A DNA stretch of 64,000 nt from Flavobacteriia bacterium 40-80. Lineage in GTDB: Bacteria; Bacteroidota; Bacteroidia; Flavobacteriales_D; Crocinitomicaceae. Every line of letters starts with the position of its first letter. The stretch's first letter is position 1. Of this stretch, positions 20,662 to 28,969 are shown piece after piece. Under the pieces are notes generated by a model that made no database searches, was not told where the DNA came from, and was given only the letters and a program-made list of their open reading frames with translations. The translations under genes and the position numbers were made by a program. The stretch covers positions 62,001-126,000 of the forward strand of contig MKVF01000010.1 in assembly GCA_001899145.1 (NCBI GenBank), in the 5' to 3' direction.

Positions 20662-21722
20662 CAATGATTTTTAACAATTTGAAAGTCGTTGAGCTGGCAA
20701 GCGTTCTTGCCGGACCATCCGTAGGTATGTTTTTCGCGGAACTTGGAGCACAAGTGATAAAGGTGGAGCACCCGGAACATCCGGATGTTACACGCTCCTG
20801 GAAAATTGCTTCAGAGAATAAAGAAGAATCTGCTTCGGCCTATTTTTCAAGCATCAATTATAAAAAAGAATACATTCATCTAAATCTGAACAAGGAAAAT
20901 GACCATTTTCAGCTAATCGAATTACTGAAAGACACAGACATACTGCTCACTAACTTCAAAAAAGGAGATGTTGAAAAATTCAATCTGACGGATGATCTTC
21001 TTCTTGAGGTAAATCCACGGTTGATACACGGAAAAATATCCGGATTCGGCTCGGATTCCGACCGTGTAGCTTACGATCTGATCCTCCAGGCTGAAACAGG
21101 ATTCATGTCTATGAATGGAACAGAAGACAGCGGACCAGTCAAAATGCCGGTCGCGTTGATTGATGTCCTTGCCGCACACCAGCTGAAAGAAGGAATTCTA
21201 TGTGCTTTGCTGGAACGTCATCAAACCGGAAGAGGAAAAGCCGTAGAAGTATCTCTTTACGATGCTGCCGTATGCAGCCTTGTCAATCAGGCATCTGTTT
21301 TTCTAATGGAGCAAAAGGTGCCTCAGCGCATCGGAAGTAAACATCCCGGCATTGCACCTTACGGAGAACTCTTTACCACAAAAGATGCCGGCTTTATCAC
21401 TTTTGCTATCGGCAGCGACCAGCAGTTCAGGAAGCTTCTCTCCTATTTGCAATTAAAAGAAATAACAGAAGATGAACGCTTTTCCAGTAATCAGAACAGA
21501 GTAAAAAACCGGGCTGTCCTCGCCTCCTTTCTTGAAAAGAAAATAAAAGATCTGAACAGTTCCGAAATTCTGAACTGGGCACTGGAGCAGCATGTTCCAT
21601 GCGGAAAGATCAAATCTCTGGATGAAGTTTTCTCAGAACCACAGGCAAAGTGTCTTATCCGCGAAGAAAACATCAACGGAAAAGCAACCAAACGTGTAAC
21701 CAGCATTGCTTTCAACTTATGA
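20658..21722 (+). CDS. CaiB/BaiF family (class III) CoA-transferase
   Basis: 354 residues. The N-terminal LKVVELASVLAGPSVGMFFAELGAQVIKVE is the standard opening of class III CoA-transferases. The catalytic Asp is expected in the segment MPVALIDVLAAHQLKEG (around residue 165), before the conserved RGKAVEVSLYDAA. These enzymes move CoA between organic acids such as carnitine, oxalate or bile-acid derivatives. The substrate cannot be inferred; no acyl-CoA dehydrogenase or hydratase is adjacent. It overlaps the peptidase by 4 bases and the GNAT gene by 4 bases. Confidence 0.88.
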   Translation: MTMIFNNLKVVELASVLAGPSVGMFFAELGAQVIKVEHPEHPDVTRSWKIASENKEESASAYFSSINYKKEYIHLNLNKENDHFQLIELLKDTDILLTNFKKGDVEKFNLTDDLLLEVNPRLIHGKISGFGSDSDRVAYDLILQAETGFMSMNGTEDSGPVKMPVALIDVLAAHQLKEGILCALLERHQTGRGKAVEVSLYDAAVCSLVNQASVFLMEQKVPQRIGSKHPGIAPYGELFTTKDAGFITFAIGSDQQFRKLLSYLQLKEITEDERFSSNQNRVKNRAVLASFLEKKIKDLNSSEILNWALEQHVPCGKIKSLDEVFSEPQAKCLIREENINGKATKRVTSIAFNL

Positions 21723-22153
21723 TTGAGATCAGAAGTCCAAAAACAACAGCAGAATGGGAAGCCTATTATGACCTTCGCTACCGTATTCTCCGGCAGCCAT
21801 GGAATCAGCCCAGAAGCAGCGCCATTACCCCTGAAGATAGAAATGCAGCTCATTTCGCACTTTTCGAAGATCACCTGTTAAAAGCAGTTGCCAGAGTTGA
21901 TTTTATGGAAAAAGAAAGAAAGATCCAGGTACGTTTTGTTGCGGTAGAAGCCGACGTTCAGGGCAAAGGCTACGGTAAAAAGCTCATGAAAGCTGTCGAA
22001 CAATTTGCCTCAGAGAACAATATTCCCGATATTATTCTCGAAGCCAGGGAAAATGCAGTTCCCTTTTATCTTTCATTGGGCTATGTCCTTACCAATCAGG
22101 GAAAACTACTCTTTGAAAGCATTCCGCATTTCTGGATGGAAAAGAAAATCTGA
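21719..22153 (+). CDS. GNAT family N-acetyltransferase
   Basis: 144 residues from ATG 21719, which overlaps the CoA-transferase stop (ATGA). A longer in-frame reading would run back into that gene and is not needed. The acetyl-CoA binding motif is clear: VRFVAVEADVQGKGYGKKLMKAVEQFA, followed by LEARENAVPFYLSLGY. Substrate unknown. It is the last gene of the yigZ run; the 171 bases after it hold a short hairpin TGAAAC/GTTTCA at 22180-22197 and nothing else I can identify. Confidence 0.85.
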   Translation: MIEIRSPKTTAEWEAYYDLRYRILRQPWNQPRSSAITPEDRNAAHFALFEDHLLKAVARVDFMEKERKIQVRFVAVEADVQGKGYGKKLMKAVEQFASENNIPDIILEARENAVPFYLSLGYVLTNQGKLLFESIPHFWMEKKI

Positions 22154-22324
22154 AACATCTACTTTATCCATATTGTCTCTGAAACCATATAGTTTCATAA
22201 AGAAAACCGGCTTTAAAAGAAAGTTCCGGGCGAAAAACCTTTACAAGATTTTCGGATGTCAATAGAAAAAGTAATCAATAAAATCGTATTTTAGCTTCGC
22301 TGAACACCTAAAACTCGAAATAAA

Positions 22325-22837
22325 ATGAAAACGAGCTTATTAATTTTCTCAGGATTACTGATTTTTTTCAGCTGTTCTCCAGCCAAAAATGATTCTGATA
22401 TTTTTTTAATCGCAAAACAAGATTCGAAAAACGGCTTATTTGGCTATTACAATCAAAAAAATGAAAAAGTGCTCGGAGATTACCCCATGGTCTTCACTGA
22501 TACACTGATTGATTTTGCAATTATCTATGACAGTGAATTTATCATGATCGGAAAGGACGGAAAAGTTCTTCATACCATTTACCCGTTCGAAAACGGACCG
22601 GATTATGAAAGTGAAGGAACAATGCGGATTGTCAAAGACGGACTGATCGGTTATATCAACAGCCGGACTGCAGAAGTCATAGTAAAACCGCAATATGAAT
22701 GTGCTTTTCCTTTTGAAGACGGACTTGCGAAGGTCAGTCTGAACTGTCAGAAAATAAAGCACGAAAATGATGAGCATACCGAGTTACAGTCGCAGGAGTG
22801 GTTTTACATTGACCGGACAGGCAAAAGAGTAAACTAA
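22325..22837 (+). CDS. WG-repeat lipoprotein
   Basis: 170 residues with a lipoprotein signal (LLIFFSC, Cys17). The rest contains two or three degenerate WG/KWG-type repeats (GLFGYYNQKNEKVLGDYPMVF; DGLIGYINSRTAEVIVKPQYECAFPFEDGLAKV; EWFYIDRTGKRV). Such beta-strand repeats are common in surface or periplasmic proteins of Bacteroidota with no agreed function. It is followed 7 bases later by an NAD(P)-binding protein gene. Confidence 0.75.
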   Translation: MKTSLLIFSGLLIFFSCSPAKNDSDIFLIAKQDSKNGLFGYYNQKNEKVLGDYPMVFTDTLIDFAIIYDSEFIMIGKDGKVLHTIYPFENGPDYESEGTMRIVKDGLIGYINSRTAEVIVKPQYECAFPFEDGLAKVSLNCQKIKHENDEHTELQSQEWFYIDRTGKRVN

Positions 22838-22844
22838 ATCAGTC

Positions 22845-23498
22845 ATGAAAACTGCGATCATTCTCGGAAGTACAGGACTGACCGGTCAGGAGCTTCTGAA
22901 ACAGCTTCTGGATGATATTGGTTATAGCCGGATCATCGTTTTGAACCGTTCAAAAAAGGCGCCGGAGCATCCCAAGCTGACAGAAATTATTACTGATTTT
23001 AAATCAACGGTTGATCTGTCTTCATTTGAAAAAATTGATACTGTTTTTTCCTGCCTGGGAACTACCCGAAAAAAAACACCTGATCTGGAAGCTTACAGGG
23101 AAATTGAGGTCGGAATACCTTACAGAACAGCGGAAGAGGCGCTGAAAAAAGGACTAAATTCCTTCCATTTCATCTCCTCGATCGGAGCAAACTCCAACTC
23201 TTCCAACTTCTATCAAAAAATAAAAGGAGAAGCAGAAAATTCTTTGCAATCGCTAAAAATTCCCCGGCTCTATATCTATCAGCCGGGAATGTTACGAGGT
23301 GACAGAAAAGAATTTCGTTTCCTGGAAAAGCTTGCGGTTCCGCTCGTTATATTAGCCGATTTGTTTTTAAGAGGAAGGGCTGCCAAATACCATTCAGTGC
23401 ATGTAAAAGACCTGGCACAATCAATGATCCGGAACGACAAAAAAGCAAAAGAATCAGGAACTCAGTACGTTTTTTATTCTAATTTTATTGGACATTAA
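22845..23498 (+). CDS. NAD(P)-binding Rossmann-fold protein (HTATIP2-like)
   Basis: 217 residues. The dinucleotide motif GSTGLTGQELLKQLL starts at residue 8, followed by VFSCLGTTRKKTPDLEAYREIEVGIPYRTAEEALKKG and FHFISSIGANSNS, all typical of the HTATIP2/YwnB-like branch of atypical short-chain dehydrogenases. The reaction is unknown. It lies between a WG-repeat lipoprotein and pirin with gaps of 7 and 9 bases, probably one transcript. Confidence 0.82.
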   Translation: MKTAIILGSTGLTGQELLKQLLDDIGYSRIIVLNRSKKAPEHPKLTEIITDFKSTVDLSSFEKIDTVFSCLGTTRKKTPDLEAYREIEVGIPYRTAEEALKKGLNSFHFISSIGANSNSSNFYQKIKGEAENSLQSLKIPRLYIYQPGMLRGDRKEFRFLEKLAVPLVILADLFLRGRAAKYHSVHVKDLAQSMIRNDKKAKESGTQYVFYSNFIGH

Positions 23499-23507
23499 AA
23501 CAACAAT

Positions 23508-24386
23508 ATGTCAAACATAGATTTTATTTTCCCTGAAAAAGCGGCAGATATCGGAAATTTTCTGGTAGGGAGACTGCTTCCCTTTCGTCAGAAAAGAAAT
23601 ATCGGCCCATTTGTCTTCATCGATCACATGGGACCAGCTACGCTTTCCAAGGGCGAAAATCTGGAAGTTGGCCCGCATCCGCATATCGGGCTTTCCACAC
23701 TTACCTTCTTGTTTGAAGGTGCCATTATGCACCGTGATTCCATAGGAAATGAAATTGTTATTGAACCCGGTGCAGTAAACTGGATGACTGCAGGAAAAGG
23801 CGTTGCTCATTCCGAGCGTACTCCTGATTATCTGAAAGAGAAGGAGAAAAAACTGCATGGATTACAAATCTGGGTAGCGCTTCCGAAGGAGCTGGAACAA
23901 TGCGAGCCCAGCTTTTATCATATTGATGCAGAAGACTTACCGGCCTGGGAAGAAAACGGTGTGAAATATAAGCTGATTGCAGGAGAAGTTCTCGGGAAAA
24001 AATCTCCTGTTCCAGTACACAGCCCACTCTATCTGATCGAATTAGTTGTAGAGCAGCCGACTTCTTTCAACTTTGAAAATAAGCTCTTTGGTGAGAGCGG
24101 CCTCTATGTATTAGAAGGCGGGATCGCTCACCAGGAGCAAGAATTCGGAGAAAAGCAAATTTTAATTACTAAAGAGGCACACCTGTGTTCTTTTGAGGTA
24201 CGTCAACCTTCTAAGATTTACTTATTCGGAGGGGAACCTTTTGAAGAGGAACGTTTTATTTTCTGGAATTTTGTTTCGAGCTCCAAAGAAACTATTGACA
24301 AAGCAAAAGAGGACTGGAAAAATCATCGTTTTGCGAAAGTCAAAAATGATGATGATTACGTTCCTTTACCGGAACCCAGGCTATAA
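23508..24386 (+). CDS. Pirin family protein
   Basis: 292 residues, a bicupin. The N-terminal cupin holds the pirin metal ligands (PFVFIDHMGPA, GPHPHIGLSTLTFLFEGAIMHRDS and, after it, MTAGKGVAHSER), and the C-terminal half carries the second pirin domain. Bacterial pirins have been linked to quercetinase activity and to control of pyruvate metabolism; the role here is open. Followed by about 107 bases without a gene, which include only a short palindrome CCCGATCGGG at 24396-24405. Confidence 0.9.
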   Translation: MSNIDFIFPEKAADIGNFLVGRLLPFRQKRNIGPFVFIDHMGPATLSKGENLEVGPHPHIGLSTLTFLFEGAIMHRDSIGNEIVIEPGAVNWMTAGKGVAHSERTPDYLKEKEKKLHGLQIWVALPKELEQCEPSFYHIDAEDLPAWEENGVKYKLIAGEVLGKKSPVPVHSPLYLIELVVEQPTSFNFENKLFGESGLYVLEGGIAHQEQEFGEKQILITKEAHLCSFEVRQPSKIYLFGGEPFEEERFIFWNFVSSSKETIDKAKEDWKNHRFAKVKNDDDYVPLPEPRL

Positions 24387-24493
24387 GCAGCAACCCGATC
24401 GGGAAATTTCAGTTCAGCGAAACAATCGTATTCAGGTTTCAGGGATTTTCCAACGGTTTAAATCATCGATACGTTTACAACTGTAAAACTGAT

Positions 24494-24910
24494 ATGAATA
24501 CCTTCGGAAAATTTTTATTTATACCTGTCCTATCCATCATTCTCAGTGCCTGCTGCAAATGTATAGAGGACATAAAATATTCAGATACCCTGCTTCTTGA
24601 AAATTTCTCTGCAAATAACATTGAGAATCCCACGCTGATTTACAGTAAAAGCGGAACAACACTGGATACACTTACTTTAATTTCCGATACCGTAAATTAT
24701 GGTGCAAATATCCTTCAGTTATCAGCACCACAGCCATTAGACTATCAAAAAGACTGGACTATAACAATAAATGATTCAACCAGCTATAAAATTACAAATT
24801 TTAAGCTGAAAAAAGGAACTGCTTCGTGTTGTAACGGAATCACATTTTTATCTTCGTATGAGGTCAACGGTGTTTCTTTTTCAGGACATAAAGTAACCAT
24901 TACGAAATGA
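24494..24910 (+). CDS. Putative lipoprotein of unknown function
   Basis: 138 residues from ATG 24494. Signal with lipobox LSAC (Cys20), then three further Cys near the N-terminus (CCKC) and a CC pair near residue 112 (TASCCNGI). The mature region reads as a small beta-rich domain. No family recognised. The CC/CKC cluster could form disulfides in the periplasm. No close partner gene. Confidence 0.62.
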   Translation: MNTFGKFLFIPVLSIILSACCKCIEDIKYSDTLLLENFSANNIENPTLIYSKSGTTLDTLTLISDTVNYGANILQLSAPQPLDYQKDWTITINDSTSYKITNFKLKKGTASCCNGITFLSSYEVNGVSFSGHKVTITK

Positions 24911-24921
24911 TTATTTCGTAA
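24900..24921 (+). terminator. Hairpin spanning the stop codon of the lipoprotein gene
   Basis: TTACGAAAT (24900-24908) and ATTTCGTAA (24913-24921) are perfectly complementary around a 4-base loop that contains most of the TGA stop. A T-rich stretch follows about 15 bases later. It may terminate or stabilise the transcript. Confidence 0.4.
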
Positions 24922-24984
24922 ATAGCCGGTGTTATTATTTTTCTTATCCATAACGGCATCTTATCGATAGCTAATTAAATTTAA

Positions 24985-24992
24985 TATATTTG
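24985..24992 (+). promoter_or_regulatory. Candidate -7 box for the membrane protein gene at 25007
   Basis: TATATTTG, exact TAnnTTTG match, 14 bases before the ATG. No clear TTG at -33. Confidence 0.35.
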
Positions 24993-25006
24993 AGAAAAAA
25001 TTACTT

Positions 25007-25864
25007 ATGACTATTGGAACAAACTACTCCTTTTCGGGCAAATTCGAATTTCCTCGTTTATTAATCGGAACACTTATCGGGATCGCTGTTGCTATCGGGC
25101 TTGGCGCTCTCTACGGGTTTCTGTCAGATTTAAACCCTATTATTTATCTGAATATCTTAATTATCGCAGTAATAGCCGCATGTATTGCAGGAAGCATTAA
25201 AATTGTCTCTGAATTCGGAAAGAACAGGAATGTAACTGTTAATATAATAATAGGCCTGCTGTTCGGTATTGTAGCGTGGTATTCCGGATGGTGCTTTTAT
25301 CTTGCGAAATATTTCGGGATTAATTTTTTCTCCGCTTTATTTCAGCCGGTTTCCTCAATAGATTTTATTATCTTATTCTCTAAATTCCAGTCTATTTCTA
25401 TTGGGAGATTCGGAAGATCATCCGGTAGCCTACAGCTTTCAGGAATTGTGCTTCAGCTATTCTATCTCGTTGAATTTGCAATCTTCCTGATTCCGGTTTT
25501 CATAGTAAAAAAACCTTCTTATTATAATGAGGAACTCAATCGTTTTTATAAAGAAGACCAGCGATTTGCAATCGTTACTGATGAATTTCTCAATAAGTTC
25601 AATGAGGCGCTACCGGGACAATATAAATTTCTCAATGAATTAACTTTCTATAAAAAGATCAAAGACCTGCCGGCGATGGGTGGTGCTCCTGCGATCGAGC
25701 TGGAATTTAATCATCTGGACGGAGTTAACGATCACGGGATTTTGACGCTGAAAAAAGGAACTGTAAAAATTGACAAGAAAAATGTTGATCTGCAAAAAAC
25801 GAAGGTACTCGTAAAAGATGTGTATATTGATCAGGAAACATTAGCTGCTTTATTGAATAGCTGA
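25007..25864 (+). CDS. Membrane protein of unknown function with cytoplasmic tail
   Basis: 285 residues. Four hydrophobic helices are seen at about 18-42, 45-65, 75-95 and 140-160, then a polar C-terminal half of about 120 residues with alternating charged residues that looks folded and cytosolic. I do not recognise a family. Preceded by a possible promoter and followed by 157 bases before the MATE gene. Confidence 0.65.
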   Translation: MTIGTNYSFSGKFEFPRLLIGTLIGIAVAIGLGALYGFLSDLNPIIYLNILIIAVIAACIAGSIKIVSEFGKNRNVTVNIIIGLLFGIVAWYSGWCFYLAKYFGINFFSALFQPVSSIDFIILFSKFQSISIGRFGRSSGSLQLSGIVLQLFYLVEFAIFLIPVFIVKKPSYYNEELNRFYKEDQRFAIVTDEFLNKFNEALPGQYKFLNELTFYKKIKDLPAMGGAPAIELEFNHLDGVNDHGILTLKKGTVKIDKKNVDLQKTKVLVKDVYIDQETLAALLNS

Positions 25865-25961
25865 TTTTAATTTGTCCGCAAAAGATTAAAATTATCTCAT
25901 TATAAATTACTGCTTTACAAAGCCTATTTTAAGGCTGTGGCCGGTTATCTTTACCGCGAAA

Positions 25962-25992
25962 TTTGATCTTGATCCAAACAAAGTTATCTTTG
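25962..25992 (+). promoter_or_regulatory. Promoter of the MATE-fmt operon
   Basis: TTTG at 25962-25965, 19-base spacer, TATCTTTG at 25985-25992: a full match to the Bacteroidota promoter. The ATG follows 30 bases later. Confidence 0.7.
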
Positions 25993-26021
25993 CAGCACGG
26001 TCAATGAACAAAATACGGTAA

Positions 26022-27350
26022 ATGCTCGATTTAAAATTTTCAACAATACTAAAAGTTGCCATTCCTTTAATGTTTTCGAGCTTTGTCCAATCTTTGGTAT
26101 TGCTTACAGATGCAGCTTTTTTAAGCCGTTATTCCACATTGGCTTATGATGCCAATGGGAATGCAGGCTTACTTTATGTCACGTTTTTTTCTGCCATGTT
26201 CGGAATGAGCGACGGAAGCCAGATTCTTATTGCACGACGTATCGGAGAAAACAAATTTTCAGAAATAGGAACTATCTTCCGGACAAATATCCTGGTATTA
26301 TCATTTTTAGCCCTGCTGTTTTTTTCCTGCATACAATTGTTTGGAGCATCTGTGATTCCTTATTTTACCAACAATAAAGAGCTGGCACAGGCGCAGGTCG
26401 AATTTCTGAATATCCGCTCCATAGCTTTATTGTTTGCTGTCATTACGCTGAGCATTGAATCTTACTTTTTCGCCATCGGAAAAACATGGATCGTTCTGCT
26501 CGGGGCAGGTATTATCGCCATAACCAATATATTTCTCGCAAAATTATTGATCTTCGGTAATAGCTGGATCGAAGGAAAAGGGCTGGAAGGGGCTGCCATG
26601 GCATCTACTATTGCAGAAAGTCTCGGAATGTTATATTTCATCCTTGCTGTTTTCCTTCACAACAAGCGAATGACCTATTCTATTTTCGATAAAATAAAGA
26701 TTCGCCTCACAGATCTGAAGAATGCACTAAAAGTGGGATCACCGCTTTTTTTTCAGTCTTTTCTCGCCTTGGCGACATGGACTGTATTTTTCACCTGGAT
26801 AGAAAATATGGGCACGGATGAGCTGACGATCTCACAAAATATCCGGAGCTTATATTTTCTGGCCTTTATTCCTGTTTACGGTTTTGCCTACACGACAAAA
26901 ACCTACATTTCCCAATATCTTGGGAATAATAAGCCGGATAGCCTTAAGATAATACAGTTCAGAATCATTTTATTGTCTGTTCTGTTTATGCTCGTATTTT
27001 TCCATGGAGCATTTCTTTATCCGGAAACACTTATCCGCCTGATCAATCCACATGAGCAATATGTCCAGGCAAGCGCTGAAATTCTGACTTTTGTGTCCGC
27101 TTCTATTTTTATTTTCAGTATCTCCAGTGTCTTTTTACAAACTATCAGCGGGTCAGGAAATACCACTATTACTTTTCTGATAGAATTCTTAGGATGCCTT
27201 GTTTACATTATCTATGCATATATCGTATTGAAGGTGCTTCGAGCGGATATTTTTTGGGTTTGGTCGATTGAATATGTTTATTTTTCGGCAATGCTTATTA
27301 TGACGATAATATATTTGAAGTTTTTTAACTGGAGAAATAAAAAAATATGA
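26022..27350 (+). CDS. MATE family multidrug/cation exporter
   Basis: 442 residues with twelve predicted membrane helices and the usual two-lobed MATE layout (KVAIPLMFSSFVQSLVLLTDAAFLSRYS at the start; KVGSPLFFQSFLALATWTVFF at the start of the second half). MATE proteins export cationic compounds using Na+ or H+. The substrate is not visible. Its last bases overlap the fmt start by 4 (ATGA), which places fmt in the same transcript. Confidence 0.88.
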   Translation: MLDLKFSTILKVAIPLMFSSFVQSLVLLTDAAFLSRYSTLAYDANGNAGLLYVTFFSAMFGMSDGSQILIARRIGENKFSEIGTIFRTNILVLSFLALLFFSCIQLFGASVIPYFTNNKELAQAQVEFLNIRSIALLFAVITLSIESYFFAIGKTWIVLLGAGIIAITNIFLAKLLIFGNSWIEGKGLEGAAMASTIAESLGMLYFILAVFLHNKRMTYSIFDKIKIRLTDLKNALKVGSPLFFQSFLALATWTVFFTWIENMGTDELTISQNIRSLYFLAFIPVYGFAYTTKTYISQYLGNNKPDSLKIIQFRIILLSVLFMLVFFHGAFLYPETLIRLINPHEQYVQASAEILTFVSASIFIFSISSVFLQTISGSGNTTITFLIEFLGCLVYIIYAYIVLKVLRADIFWVWSIEYVYFSAMLIMTIIYLKFFNWRNKKI

Positions 27351-28303
27351 CACAAGATATTCGCATTGTTTTCATGGGTACTCCTGATTTTGCAGCAGGA
27401 ATATTAAAGGAACTTATTGATACCAACCACCAGGTAGTCGGGATTGTTACAGCACCTGATAAGCCGGCAGGACGGGGACAGCAACTCTCCAAAAGCGCCG
27501 TAAAAAGCTATTCCGAAGACCTGGGAATACCGTTATTACAGCCAACCAATCTGAAAGACGAAAGTTTTATCCGTGAATTAGGGCAGCTCAATGCTGATTT
27601 ATTTATTGTTGTCGCTTTCAGGATGCTTCCTGAAATTGTCTGGTCAATGCCTCCGAAAGGTACTATCAATCTTCACGCATCGCTGTTGCCTCAATACCGT
27701 GGAGCAGCACCTATTAACTGGGCGATTGTAAACGGGGAGAAAACGACAGGTGTCACTACCTTCTTCATTGAGAAAGAAATTGATACCGGCCTTATTTTAG
27801 CTAAAGAAGAGGTTGCTGTTTCAGAAAATATGACAGCCGGAGAACTCCATGATGCACTACTGGAAACAGGGAAAAAATTAATTATCCACAGTGTTGCCAT
27901 GATCGCAACAGGAGATTTTACGAAAATACCACAGGAATCACTGGTAACCGGTGAGCTGAAAACTGCACCGAAAATCTTTAAAAACGATTGTAAGATCAAC
28001 TGGGAGCAGCCGGCAGCAACTGTCCATAATTTTATCAGAGGTTTCTCTCCGTATCCGGCAGCATGGACAACGTTCAATTTCGAATCTAAAAATGAACAAA
28101 AATCCGTAAAGCTTTTCAGGACAAGAAAAACAGATAAGAAAGTGGAGAACAACACACTGTTAATACTTACAAAAGAGGAAATCCTGATTCCGTGCCGGGA
28201 TTTCTACCTGGAAATACTCGAATTACAGCCGGAAGGAAAGAAAAAAATGCTGGCAAAAGAATTCATTGCAGGTTACAGATCAGAGAAAATTAGCATTATT
28301 TAG
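27347..28303 (+). CDS. fmt: Methionyl-tRNA formyltransferase
   Basis: 318 residues. Fmt adds a formyl group to initiator Met-tRNA. The folate-binding and catalytic features are present: FMGTPDFAAGIL at the N-terminus, TAPDKPAGRGQQL, NLHASLLPQYRGAAPINWAI, and the C-terminal OB-like domain that binds tRNA (INWEQPAATVHNFIRGFSPYPAAW). It overlaps the MATE gene by 4 bases; no def gene is near. Confidence 0.95.
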   Translation: MTQDIRIVFMGTPDFAAGILKELIDTNHQVVGIVTAPDKPAGRGQQLSKSAVKSYSEDLGIPLLQPTNLKDESFIRELGQLNADLFIVVAFRMLPEIVWSMPPKGTINLHASLLPQYRGAAPINWAIVNGEKTTGVTTFFIEKEIDTGLILAKEEVAVSENMTAGELHDALLETGKKLIIHSVAMIATGDFTKIPQESLVTGELKTAPKIFKNDCKINWEQPAATVHNFIRGFSPYPAAWTTFNFESKNEQKSVKLFRTRKTDKKVENNTLLILTKEEILIPCRDFYLEILELQPEGKKKMLAKEFIAGYRSEKISII

Positions 28304-28456
28304 TAAAATAATTCAACTAATTTCTCACAATTAAAAAAAATCACAAAACCAATTAATAAACTGAATTTAAGAGACTTAACTTAAAAAACATTGCTTACAC
28401 ATCAGGAAACTGTGGAAAAACCTTAAAAATTACCTGTAAAAGATTTATTCAAGTGC

Positions 28457-28486
28457 TTTGAAAGTTCAGATATTCAACTATATTTG
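28457..28486 (+). promoter_or_regulatory. Promoter of the HU gene
   Basis: TTTG (28457-28460), an 18-base spacer and TATATTTG (28479-28486) match the Bacteroidota consensus exactly. The ATG is 33 bases downstream. The 215-base gap between fmt and HU holds nothing else recognisable apart from A-rich sequence. Confidence 0.75.
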
Positions 28487-28518
28487 TTTGACGTAAACAA
28501 TTGATAATTATATAAACT

Positions 28519-28791
28519 ATGAACAAAGCGGAATTAATCGATGCTATCGCAAACGAGTCTGGTTTGACAAAAACAGACGCTAAAAAAGCTCTAGATGGTT
28601 TCATCTCAGCTGTTGGTAAATCTTTAAAAGGTGGTGATAAAATTTCTTTAGTTGGTTTCGGTACTTTCTCTGTTTCTGAAAGAGCAGCTAGAACTGGTAG
28701 AAATCCAAGAACTAAAACTGAAATTAAAATCCCTGCTAAAAAAGTTGTAAGATTTAAATCAGGTTCAGAATTATCTGGAAGCGTAAACTAA
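28519..28791 (+). CDS. hup: HU family DNA-binding protein
   Basis: 90 residues, the usual HU length. MNKAELIDAIANESGLTKTDAKKALDGF forms the dimer helices; GFGTFSVSERAARTGRNPRT is the beta-arm that binds DNA, with the conserved GRNPRT and Pro. HU shapes the nucleoid. The codon choice differs from neighbours (many GGT, GCT, TCT and few synonymous variants), as expected of a highly expressed gene. Strong own promoter and terminator. Confidence 0.97.
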   Translation: MNKAELIDAIANESGLTKTDAKKALDGFISAVGKSLKGGDKISLVGFGTFSVSERAARTGRNPRTKTEIKIPAKKVVRFKSGSELSGSVN

Positions 28792-28814
28792 TAGTTCGCA
28801 TTGATTGAAAAATT

Positions 28815-28845
28815 AAAGGTTGTCAATTTTTGACAACCTTTTTTG
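28815..28845. terminator. Terminator after HU, likely bidirectional
   Basis: AAAGGTTGTCA (28815-28825) and TGACAACCTTT (28831-28841) form an 11-bp perfect stem followed by Ts. On the opposite strand the stem is also followed by a T-rich stretch and could end the czcA transcript 130 bases away. Confidence 0.85.
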
Positions 28846-28969
28846 TTATAATAAAGAGATATAGGATGTTTTTTGAAACTTATCCTGTACCATTCTCATA
28901 TTCAGCCTGATCATAAGTAGCCAATAAGAAACAAAAATTTCTGAGATCAGTTTTTAATTTTCCCGGGAA

